Assembly: GCA_964389285.1 (NCBI GenBank)
Contig: CAYMCZ010000004.1
Span: 62,001-126,000 of the forward strand
Direction: 5' to 3'
Length of the DNA stretch: 64,000 nucleotides
Source of the DNA: Alectryocaccobium sp964389285
GTDB taxonomy: Bacteria; Bacillota; Clostridia; Lachnospirales; Lachnospiraceae
In this document: in pieces, positions 24,480-31,468 of the stretch
How the letters are laid out: every line of letters begins with the position of its first letter
Numbering within the stretch: the first letter of the stretch is position 1
Made by a program: the position numbers and the translations under genes
Notes under the pieces: model-generated
Seen by the model: the letters and a program-made list of their open reading frames with translations, nothing else
What the model was told of the DNA's origin: nothing
Database searches by the model: none

Positions 24480-25592
24480 ATGAAGATAGGAATACTGACA
24501 TATCACAGATCCGTAAATTACGGCGCTTTCCTGCAGGCTGTCGCTTTGTGCAGGAGGCTGAACGCGGAAAGCGGAATATCTGCTGAAATCATAGACTACA
24601 ATATGAAAAAAGCAGATGCTGTATACAGCATGCGGAACTGGGACTTAAAAAGAAAGCTTACAAAGCGCGGCAGATATAAATTCGGAAAAGAAATGAAGGC
24701 TGCTTTTGATAGAGGTTATTCAGAGATCTCTGATATTTTATCTGCAGAAAAACTATGTTCCGACGATATGGAAGAATTCAGAAAATTCGTTTGCGGAAAG
24801 TATGACGTCATCATAGCCGGAAGCGACGAGATATGGAGAATCGATTCTTTCAGAGGCTTTCCGACGCCGTACTGGCTTATCGGGGATCTGGGCTGCAGAA
24901 AGTTTTCTTACGCGGCATCGTCCCGTTCTGATTTTTCAAAGCTGTCGGAGGCCGACAGGAAAACAGCAAAAGAAGCGTTAAATGATTTTGAAGTAATTTC
25001 CGTAAGAGACAATCTTACATATGATGAGATAAAAAAAGAACTCGGCAGTGATGACCGGCTGATGCTTTCGTGCGATCCGTCGTTTCTGTACGATTTTCCC
25101 GTAAAAAAAGACGGAATAAAGAGGCTTGCCGGAGCCGGAAACCTCAAGCACGAAAAATCAATTATAGTTATGACGCCCGACAGAAAGCTGAAAAACAGTA
25201 TTAAGACTGAACTGGGAAGCTCATATAACCTTATTTCGGTTGCTTCTTACGGAACCGGTTATATTTCACTTCCTGATCTGGATCCGTTTGAATGGCTGGA
25301 TGTAATCGCTGACGCGGACTTTGTCATCACATCATTTTTCCATGGAGCCTGCTTCAGCATTTGCCTGAATACTCCTTTTCTGGCGGTGGGGACCGATGAG
25401 AGGATTGCCAAGATAAGGGGGCTTCTGGAGGGAACCGCGCATGAAAACCGTCTTATCGAGAATCCGACAGAAGCAATAAGCTGGAGACGTCTTATGGAAA
25501 AATACGCGGCCCGTCCGAATGACACGGAAATAATTAAAACGGGACGCGAAGCATTTGACAATTATCTGTTAAAGCTGAAAACAGAGAGATAA
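24480..25592 (+). CDS. Polysaccharide pyruvyl transferase family protein
   Basis: About 370 residues; ATG 24480 is preferred over the TTG two codons upstream. 'IGILTYHRSVNYGAFLQAVA', 'IIAGSDEIWRID' (about 103-114), 'FSYAASSRSDFS' and 'VITSFFHGACFSICLNTPF' define the WcaK/CsaB-like family. It is a diverged paralogue of 5634-6695. It is expected to transfer pyruvate from PEP to a sugar in the polymer of this operon. Confidence 0.87.
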   Translation: MKIGILTYHRSVNYGAFLQAVALCRRLNAESGISAEIIDYNMKKADAVYSMRNWDLKRKLTKRGRYKFGKEMKAAFDRGYSEISDILSAEKLCSDDMEEFRKFVCGKYDVIIAGSDEIWRIDSFRGFPTPYWLIGDLGCRKFSYAASSRSDFSKLSEADRKTAKEALNDFEVISVRDNLTYDEIKKELGSDDRLMLSCDPSFLYDFPVKKDGIKRLAGAGNLKHEKSIIVMTPDRKLKNSIKTELGSSYNLISVASYGTGYISLPDLDPFEWLDVIADADFVITSFFHGACFSICLNTPFLAVGTDERIAKIRGLLEGTAHENRLIENPTEAISWRRLMEKYAARPNDTEIIKTGREAFDNYLLKLKTER

Positions 25593-25603
25593 ACAGGGGA
25601 TAT

Positions 25604-26518
25604 ATGGCTGACAAACGAATAAAAAAAATATTAAAAGATCCGAGACTTTTATTTATAACGCTCGGACGCCGCGAATTCTTTAATCATATGGATGATGAAA
25701 AGTATTTGAAAAAGGCTTTCCGGCTTAGCATGGGCAGGGAACTGAACCTGGAAAACCCGAAAACATACAACGAAAAACTCCAATGGCTGAAACTTTATGA
25801 CAGAAAGCCGGTTTACACCTTAATGGTAGATAAATACGAAGCCAAAAAAGTAATAGGTGAAATTATCGGAGATGAATACATAGTTCCTTTGCTGGGCGTA
25901 TGGGACAGGTTTGAAGACATCGACTTTGATGCGCTTCCCGAACGTTTCGTGCTCAAATGCACGCATGACAGCGGCGGGCTTGTCATATGCAAAGACAAAT
26001 CAAAACTGGATAAGGCGGCGGCAAAAAAAAGAATAGACCACTGCATGAAGCATAATTTTTTCTGGGGACTTCGGGAATGGCCTTATAAAGATGTAAAGCC
26101 CCGCATAATTGCGGAAAAATATATGGAAGATTCGCTGACCGGAGAACTGAGGGATTATAAGTTTTTTGCTTTTGACGGCGCAGTAAAGGCGCTCTTTATA
26201 GCTTCAGAGCGGCAGAGCGGCGGAGAGACCAAATTTGACTTTTTTGACGCGGATTTTAATCATCTTCCTTTTACGAACGGACATCCTAACGCTGATAAAG
26301 CTCCTGAAAAACCGGAGCATTTTGAAAAAATGAAAGAACTGGCAGCAAAATTGTCCGTTGGCATACCGCAGGTCAGGGTGGATTTTTACGAAGCGGACGG
26401 GAAAATATATTTCGGTGAAATGACGTTTTTTCATTGGAGCGGCATGATGCCTTTTGAGCCGGAGGAATGGGATTATAAATTCGGAGAATGGATAAAACTG
26501 CCGGATGCGAAGACATAA
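25604..26518 (+). CDS. TupA-like ATP-grasp protein
   Basis: 304 residues. It has the TupA-like ATP-grasp pattern: 'NPKTYNEKLQWLKLYDR', 'MVDKYEAKKV', 'LPERFVLKCTHDSGGLVICK', 'PRIIAEKYMED', 'LRDYKFFAFDG' and a late 'VRVDFYEADGKIYFGEMTF' metal/ATP-binding block. TupA of Bacillus is linked to teichuronopeptide synthesis; homologues are common in capsule operons and probably ligate an amino acid or other group through an acyl phosphate. A second copy is encoded at 27383-28258, on the other side of a MurB homologue. Confidence 0.87.
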   Translation: MADKRIKKILKDPRLLFITLGRREFFNHMDDEKYLKKAFRLSMGRELNLENPKTYNEKLQWLKLYDRKPVYTLMVDKYEAKKVIGEIIGDEYIVPLLGVWDRFEDIDFDALPERFVLKCTHDSGGLVICKDKSKLDKAAAKKRIDHCMKHNFFWGLREWPYKDVKPRIIAEKYMEDSLTGELRDYKFFAFDGAVKALFIASERQSGGETKFDFFDADFNHLPFTNGHPNADKAPEKPEHFEKMKELAAKLSVGIPQVRVDFYEADGKIYFGEMTFFHWSGMMPFEPEEWDYKFGEWIKLPDAKT

Positions 26519-26537
26519 CAAAGAGCGAGGACAGAAA

Positions 26538-27374
26538 ATGAAAATATTATATAACGAAGAATTAAAAAAGCATACCACGTTTAAATGCGGCGGTACGGCG
26601 AAAGAATTTTTAATTCCGGAATCCGTCGAAGAACTTATTCAGGTCATAAAAGAACGCAGCCCGAAACATATAATCGGCGGCGGCTCGAATCTGCTTATAG
26701 CCGACAGGGAGTTTGACCTTGTCGTTTCTATGGAGTCGGTTTCTGCGGAAACGGTTGATTTAGGCGGAGGCCGTTTCAAAGCCGGTGCTTCGGTGAGGCT
26801 TCAGACGCTCATAAATACGGTAAATGAAGCCGGGTACGGCGGAATGGAATATCTTTATTCCGTACCGGGATTGGTCGGCGGTGCTGTAGTCATGAATGCA
26901 GGACGAGGGCGAGGGCATAATAAGTCCATAGCGGATTATATCGAAACGGTGACAACCGTTTCGGACGGTGAAATCAGGGAATGGACTCAAGCGGAATGCG
27001 GATTTGATTACCGTTCATCTGTTTTTAAAAACAGCGGACATGTAATAATATCCGTATTATTGAAATTCCCTGCCATGAGTACGGAACAGTCTTCGGCCGC
27101 AAAAGCGGAAAGGCTGGAACTGTGCAAAAAAAATCAGGATAACTCTTTTCCGAACAGCGGATCCGTCTTTCTGGAGTGTGATGCTAAAGTAATGTCATAT
27201 TTGCGGAAACATGAAGTCGGATGCGGTAAGGTTCATTTTTCGGGCAAGACGCCTAATTGGCTGCTGAATGAGGGCGGCAGTTTCGAAGACGCTAAATGCG
27301 CCATAGAAAAAGCGGAGTTTTATCATAGAAAGCGTCGCAAAGAATGTAAACTTGAAATAATCATCTGGGAGTAA
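26538..27374 (+). CDS. MurB-like FAD-binding protein in a polysaccharide operon
   Basis: About 278 residues from ATG 26538 (after GAGGACAG); an in-frame ATG at 26505 overlaps the TupA-like gene. MurB reduces UDP-GlcNAc-enolpyruvate to UDP-MurNAc in peptidoglycan synthesis. Family blocks: 'HTTFKCGGTAKEFLIPESVE', 'IIGGGSNLLIADREFD', 'YGGMEYLYSVPGLVGGAVVM', 'CGFDYRSSVFK' and 'NSFPNSGSVFLE', which holds the catalytic Ser position of the PNAGSxFKNP motif. It is slightly short for the family, and the motif is altered (PNSGSVFLE). Its place between two TupA-like genes points to a dedicated paralogue making a muramic-like or other lactyl sugar, rather than the housekeeping enzyme; that is inference. 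Confidence 0.82.
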   Translation: MKILYNEELKKHTTFKCGGTAKEFLIPESVEELIQVIKERSPKHIIGGGSNLLIADREFDLVVSMESVSAETVDLGGGRFKAGASVRLQTLINTVNEAGYGGMEYLYSVPGLVGGAVVMNAGRGRGHNKSIADYIETVTTVSDGEIREWTQAECGFDYRSSVFKNSGHVIISVLLKFPAMSTEQSSAAKAERLELCKKNQDNSFPNSGSVFLECDAKVMSYLRKHEVGCGKVHFSGKTPNWLLNEGGSFEDAKCAIEKAEFYHRKRRKECKLEIIIWE

Positions 27375-27382
27375 GCGAAATT

Positions 27383-28258
27383 ATGAAGACTCAAACAAAA
27401 AACATCATCCTGACTCCGTTCAATATATTATATAAGATATCACCGGTGTCAGAATTAAAGCTTTTGTTCAGGCTCAAACAAGGATATCCTCTGAATACGG
27501 AACGGCCGGTCACTTATAATGAAAAATTGCAATGGTTAAAGCTAAACGACAGAAATCCGTTAATACCAAAATGCGTTGATAAGTATCTTGTAAGAGAATA
27601 TTTGAAAGAAAACGGGTTTGAAGAACTGCTCAATGAGTTGTATTGGCATGGATTTGATCCGGAAGAGATTCCTTTTGATGAATTGCCTGAACGCTTTGTA
27701 ATAAAGGTTACTCACGGCTCAACATTCAATATCATTGTAAAAGATAAAAATGATTTAGATAAAAAGAAAACGATAGCGACTCTGCGCAAATGGTTAAAAA
27801 CTCAATATATACCTTGTTATGGAGAGTGGTTTTACGGAATTGAGCGTCCGAGGATAATTGTAGAGAAGTATTTGGAAGATGATACGGGCGGACTAAGGGA
27901 TTATAAAGTGTTTTGCTTTCATGGCAAGGCAAAAATAATGAGTGTTATAGTAGGGCGAAACAGTGAACCGAAATTAAACTTTTATACACCGGATTGGAGG
28001 TTTGTTCAAAATGCCCACTTTAAAAAATACGCTCATTTTGAGACATTTGCAAAGCCGGAATGTTTGGATGGCATGATCAAAAAAGCAGAAGCTGTTTCAA
28101 AGCCGTTTATGCATGCACGGGTTGATTTCTATATCGTCAACGGAAAACCGGTTTTTGGAGAGATATGTTTTATTAATGGCGGTGGCTTTGACCGCTTCAA
28201 ACCGTATGCCCTTGATAAAAAGATGGGCAGTTGGCTGAAACTTCCCGGAGGGAAATAA
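27383..28258 (+). CDS. TupA-like ATP-grasp protein (second copy)
   Basis: 291 residues. Same blocks as 25604-26518: 'RPVTYNEKLQWLKLNDRNP', 'CVDKYLVREYL', 'LPERFVIKVTHGSTFNI', 'PRIIVEKYLED', 'LRDYKVFCFHGKAKI' and 'ARVDFYIVNGKPVFGEICF'. The gene is somewhat more AT-rich than its neighbours and diverged from the other copy, so separate acquisition or different substrate choice is possible. Confidence 0.86.
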   Translation: MKTQTKNIILTPFNILYKISPVSELKLLFRLKQGYPLNTERPVTYNEKLQWLKLNDRNPLIPKCVDKYLVREYLKENGFEELLNELYWHGFDPEEIPFDELPERFVIKVTHGSTFNIIVKDKNDLDKKKTIATLRKWLKTQYIPCYGEWFYGIERPRIIVEKYLEDDTGGLRDYKVFCFHGKAKIMSVIVGRNSEPKLNFYTPDWRFVQNAHFKKYAHFETFAKPECLDGMIKKAEAVSKPFMHARVDFYIVNGKPVFGEICFINGGGFDRFKPYALDKKMGSWLKLPGGK

Positions 28259-28263
28259 AGATA

Positions 28264-29418
28264 GTGAAAAAAATCTGGTTTATTGTAAATAAATATCCCA
28301 ACATAACAGATCCGAACGTATGTGTTTTTATTCAGCAGCTGGTCTGGTCGATAGCCGACCGAGGATATGAATGTTCGGTCATAGTACCCATGCCCGTTAA
28401 TTTTGACAGGCGTTATAAGGATTTTCCGTTTCATAGCGAAGAAACTACGGACACGGGAGGCCGGATAGACTTATATTATCCCAAATATATAAGTTTCGGG
28501 CAGGCGGGAAAGGCCGCGCAGAAGTTTCGTGTAAAAATGACTACGGACCGCTTTGAAAAAGCCGTGGAAAGCGTATTTTCCGCGATAAAAGAAAAACCGG
28601 ACATCATCTATGCTCATTTTCTGTGTCCGGCAGCGGTGGCCGTGGCCCGCATGGGAAGAAAATACAATATTCCGTCATTTTTTGCGCATGGGGAAGCTAC
28701 GTATTCCGGCGATCAAAAATACGGCAACGCGGTGTTGGCAAAAGAGCTGAGAAATATTAACGGCGTTATAGCCGTATCGGAACAAAACAAAAATTATTGC
28801 GTCGATTCGGGAATTGTGCCGGAAAACAAAATAAAAACATTTCCGAACGGATACCGTAAAGACCGTTTTGCAAAAAAGGACAAAACGGAAGCGCGAAAAA
28901 AATTCGGATTTAAAGAGGATGATTTTATTGTCGGATTTTGCGGAAGTTTTGATGAGAGAAAAGGGGTGCTTCGCCTTCAAAACGCCGTGGATCAGATTGA
29001 AGGGGCTGTATTTGCGTGCGCGGGCAAAGGAAAGCTTGAGCCTGACAGTCCGAAGTGCATATGGAAAAAACCGATAGAAAATCAGGAGCTGGCATGGTTT
29101 TACAGTGCGATAGATTTGTTTGTGCTTCCGACCCGTAATGAAGGCTGCTGCAACGCGATTGTCGAAGCGATAGCCTGCGGATGCCCGATAATTTCATCCG
29201 ACAGGTCTTTTAATTACGATATTTGCGATGAAAGCAATTCCGTTCTGATAGATCCCAACGATACGGACAGTATAAGGGACGCAATCATAAAGCTGAAAAA
29301 TGATAATGCGCTCCGCGAAAAACTCGGCAGCGGCAGCCTTGAGGAAGCAAAAACGCTGACGCTGGAACAAAGAGCAAAGAATATCCTTGAGTTTATGGAC
29401 GGAGCGATTGACTCATAG
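28264..29418 (+). CDS. Glycosyltransferase family 4 protein
   Basis: About 384 residues. GTG 28264 follows GGAGGG (28247-28252); an ATG at 28231 would lie inside the previous gene. GT-B fold: N-terminal 'WFIVNKYPNITDPNVCVFIQ', middle 'VIAVSEQNKNYCVDSGI' and 'FPNGYRKDRF', C-terminal 'VGFCGSFDERKG' and the donor-binding 'LPTRNEGCCNAIVEAIACGC' (E-x7-E motif). It transfers a sugar from an activated nucleotide to the growing surface glycan; the specific sugar is unknown. Confidence 0.9.
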   Translation: MKKIWFIVNKYPNITDPNVCVFIQQLVWSIADRGYECSVIVPMPVNFDRRYKDFPFHSEETTDTGGRIDLYYPKYISFGQAGKAAQKFRVKMTTDRFEKAVESVFSAIKEKPDIIYAHFLCPAAVAVARMGRKYNIPSFFAHGEATYSGDQKYGNAVLAKELRNINGVIAVSEQNKNYCVDSGIVPENKIKTFPNGYRKDRFAKKDKTEARKKFGFKEDDFIVGFCGSFDERKGVLRLQNAVDQIEGAVFACAGKGKLEPDSPKCIWKKPIENQELAWFYSAIDLFVLPTRNEGCCNAIVEAIACGCPIISSDRSFNYDICDESNSVLIDPNDTDSIRDAIIKLKNDNALREKLGSGSLEEAKTLTLEQRAKNILEFMDGAIDS

Positions 29419-29470
29419 GGAATTATTTGCCATATTTTTCTTCAAAAGTTCCCTAAAGGAGATGATCTTT

Positions 29471-29746
29471 ATGTCCGCATTTGATGAAATCCAGAGTGCC
29501 ATTCGTTTAAGGGCAGATCTGCATGCCAGACTCTCTTTGATTCCTTACGAAGGCACGCCTGAGGTAAAAGATATAAACGGTCAAAAATATCTGTATATGC
29601 GCAAAAGGGTCGGCAGCAGGCTGACATCACAATATGCAGGCAATTATTCAGAGGAGCTTCATCAGCTTTTGGCAAAGTATTATGAAGGCGCGCCCTCTGA
29701 AGAAATTGAAGAATTTCTGAAAAGAAATTGCTGGAAGAGGTTTTAA
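29471..29746 (+). CDS. Small conserved hypothetical protein
   Basis: 91 residues from ATG 29471, 9 bases after AAAGGAG (29455-29461). The 'LIPYEGTPEVKDINGQKYLY' and 'RKRVGSRLTSQYAGNYSEEL' pattern resembles small Clostridia proteins found near toxin or nucleotidyltransferase genes, which I recall as usually longer; this one may be a shortened form. No partner toxin is next to it. Function not assigned. Confidence 0.65.
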   Translation: MSAFDEIQSAIRLRADLHARLSLIPYEGTPEVKDINGQKYLYMRKRVGSRLTSQYAGNYSEELHQLLAKYYEGAPSEEIEEFLKRNCWKRF

Positions 29747-29758
29747 GCAATATATGCA

Positions 29759-29787
29759 AATCTAAAATGATATTTTAGATTCTGCTT
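29759..29787 (+). terminator. AT-rich hairpin after the small gene
   Basis: AATCTAAAAT-GAT-ATTTTAGATT then CTGCTTTTT. A weak intrinsic terminator at the end of the polysaccharide operon. Confidence 0.5.
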
Positions 29788-29826
29788 TTTCTAAACATCT
29801 CACGAAATTACAACCTCACAAACCCG

Positions 29827-29841
29827 ATTTCGTCACGAAAT
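29827..29841. promoter_or_regulatory. 15-base palindrome upstream of AAA ATPase promoter
   Basis: ATTTCGTCACGAAAT is a perfect palindrome around a central C. Further CACGAAA copies lie at about 29801 and 29868. It could be an operator for the promoter at 29891-29919; no regulator is identified. Confidence 0.35.
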
Positions 29842-29890
29842 AACGAGTTTAATTGCGTGAAATCCGCACGAAACAACAGGTTCAGAGTGT

Positions 29891-29919
29891 TTGACAAAGA
29901 ATGACAAATATAATAAAAT
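29891..29919 (+). promoter_or_regulatory. Promoter of the AAA ATPase gene
   Basis: TTGACA (29891-29896), 17-base spacer, TAAAAT (29914-29919); same boxes as the promoter at 14958-14986. Confidence 0.8.
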
Positions 29920-29975
29920 ATGAAAAAAATTTAGAAGTATGAAAAATGTGAAACAATATGAAAGGATGGAAAAGC

Positions 29976-31028
29976 ATGAAACAGAGCAATCCGTTTTCTC
30001 TGTCGTTCGGGCGGATGCCAAAAACTTTGATCCGGTCAATTGTTCAGTTTAATGAAATCAAGGATGTATTTCTCGCGGATAACCCTATGTCGTCAGCATT
30101 TATGATTACCGGGGTCAGGGGTTCCGGAAAAACAGTGCTTTTAACAAGGCTTGCCGAATATTTTGCCGGGCTTGATGACTGGATAGTTGCAGAACTCAAT
30201 CCGGAACTGGATATGCTTGAATATCTCGCAAGCAATATATATGAACAGGTTCATTCGCGCTTCCGTTTTCTGAAAAAAGAATTCAGTTTTTCTTTTCAGG
30301 GAATATCATTTAAGATTTCGGGGGAGAGGCCGGTTTCCAACGTAATTACCCTTTTGGAGAATATGCTGGATATTATCCGAAAACAGGGGAAAAAGATTCT
30401 TATATGCATAGATGATATTTCAAACAGTCCGAACGTAAAAGCGTTTACTCAACAGTATCAGATATTTATAAGAAAAGGTTTTCCGCTATATTTTTTAATG
30501 ACCGGTCTTTTTGAAAATGTACGCAGTTTACAGAATGAGAAGTCTTTAACATTTTTGTACCGTGCGCCACGTATTAATATTGCGCCGCTGGACATGATAA
30601 CCATAACGGAAACTTTTGAATCGGTCTTTGGGATAGAACGCTCGGAAGCGGTTAAGATGGCAAAGCTGACAAAAGGATATGCCTTTGCTTTTCAGGTTCT
30701 CGGATATTTGCTTTATGAAAGAGGAGAACCGGTAAAACTTACAAAAAAAGCGTTGACTGACTTTGATATGTATTTGCGGGAATATGTTTACGAAAAAATC
30801 TATTCAGACCTGCCGGATAAAGAAAAAGTATTCGTTAAGGCACTTGCGGAGTCTTCCGGAAATACTTCTGAAGCTGCAATTATCTCCGGCATAAACAAAC
30901 AAAGTGTTTCCCAATATCGTGATAAACTTATAAAAAAAGGGCTGATAATACCAAGTGGACGCGGCAGGCTGGCTTTTGCCCTGCCGAGATTTGAGGAGTA
31001 TATAACGATAAAAAAAGAATTCGAATAA
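29976..31028 (+). CDS. AAA-type ATPase with C-terminal winged-helix region
   Basis: About 350 residues from ATG 29976 after AAAGGA (29961-29966). Walker A 'GVRGSGKTVLL' (about 43-53), Walker B 'ILICIDDI' (about 141-148), a sensor-like 'LYFLMTGLFENV' and a C-terminal winged helix ('EAAIISGINKQSVSQYRDKL'). This matches the ATPase_2/STAND-like group of single-protein AAA ATPases (Orc1/Cdc6-like layout). Such proteins are often mobile or stress-linked, and their targets are mostly unknown. It is transcribed from its own promoter and sits alone between the polysaccharide operon and the third riboswitch. It is not clearly linked to either. Confidence 0.8.
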   Translation: MKQSNPFSLSFGRMPKTLIRSIVQFNEIKDVFLADNPMSSAFMITGVRGSGKTVLLTRLAEYFAGLDDWIVAELNPELDMLEYLASNIYEQVHSRFRFLKKEFSFSFQGISFKISGERPVSNVITLLENMLDIIRKQGKKILICIDDISNSPNVKAFTQQYQIFIRKGFPLYFLMTGLFENVRSLQNEKSLTFLYRAPRINIAPLDMITITETFESVFGIERSEAVKMAKLTKGYAFAFQVLGYLLYERGEPVKLTKKALTDFDMYLREYVYEKIYSDLPDKEKVFVKALAESSGNTSEAAIISGINKQSVSQYRDKLIKKGLIIPSGRGRLAFALPRFEEYITIKKEFE

Positions 31029-31050
31029 AGCATGCGTCCGAAAAAAAAGA

Positions 31051-31079
31051 TTTACATGCGGTTTTTTAGTATATATAAT
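31051..31079 (+). promoter_or_regulatory. Promoter of the third cobalamin-riboswitch operon
   Basis: TTTACA (31051-31056), 17-base spacer, TATAAT (31074-31079), about 30 bases before the aptamer. Confidence 0.82.
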
Positions 31080-31107
31080 ATGAATGAAAAAAGCGCATTA
31101 TTTTTCA

Positions 31108-31340
31108 GGGGCAGCGGCCGCAAAGGCTTGTGCTGTTTCTGATTAAAAGGAATCCGGTTAGAATCCGGAGCTTTACCGTAAGCTGTATGCATGTGAGCAT
31201 GGCAGAGCGGCGAAAGCCGGTCATTCCGCTTTATGCGGGAGAAGGCAGGTCTGTCATGTGACGCAGCGCGGATAGAGGTCTTTTGAAAATAAATCGGCCG
31301 AAACCGCGAAGAGCCTGACGAAACGGGAGGGTGCTGCAGT
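31108..31340 (+). promoter_or_regulatory. Cobalamin riboswitch, divergent form
   Basis: 'TTAAAAGGAATCCGGTTAGA' then 'ATCCGGAGC', 'AAGCTGTATGC', 'GCGGGAGAAGGCAGG' (GGGAAGGC equivalent) and 'GAAGAGCCTGACGA' at the B12-box position. P1 can form between GCAGC (31111-31115) and GCTGC (31333-31337). The B12 box is clearly less canonical than in the other two switches, and the 3' part is longer. It lies 130 bases before the first gene of the 31.5-44.8 kb operon, with a terminator between. Confidence 0.8.
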
Positions 31341-31406
31341 AGCATGTAAGCCAGAATACTTGATAATTGCCGACATACGACAGATACACACACATAAAAA
31401 AGACGG

Positions 31407-31443
31407 CTGTGTGATGCGCATAGTGCGCGTCATGCAGTTTTTT
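31407..31443 (+). terminator. Riboswitch-controlled intrinsic terminator
   Basis: CTG..TGATGCGCA-TAG-TGCGCGTCA..CAG followed by TTTTTT (31438-31443), 25 bases before the ATG. It is the likely expression platform of the third riboswitch. Confidence 0.82.
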
Positions 31444-31468
31444 GTTTGCGGATAAGGCGGAAATAACC

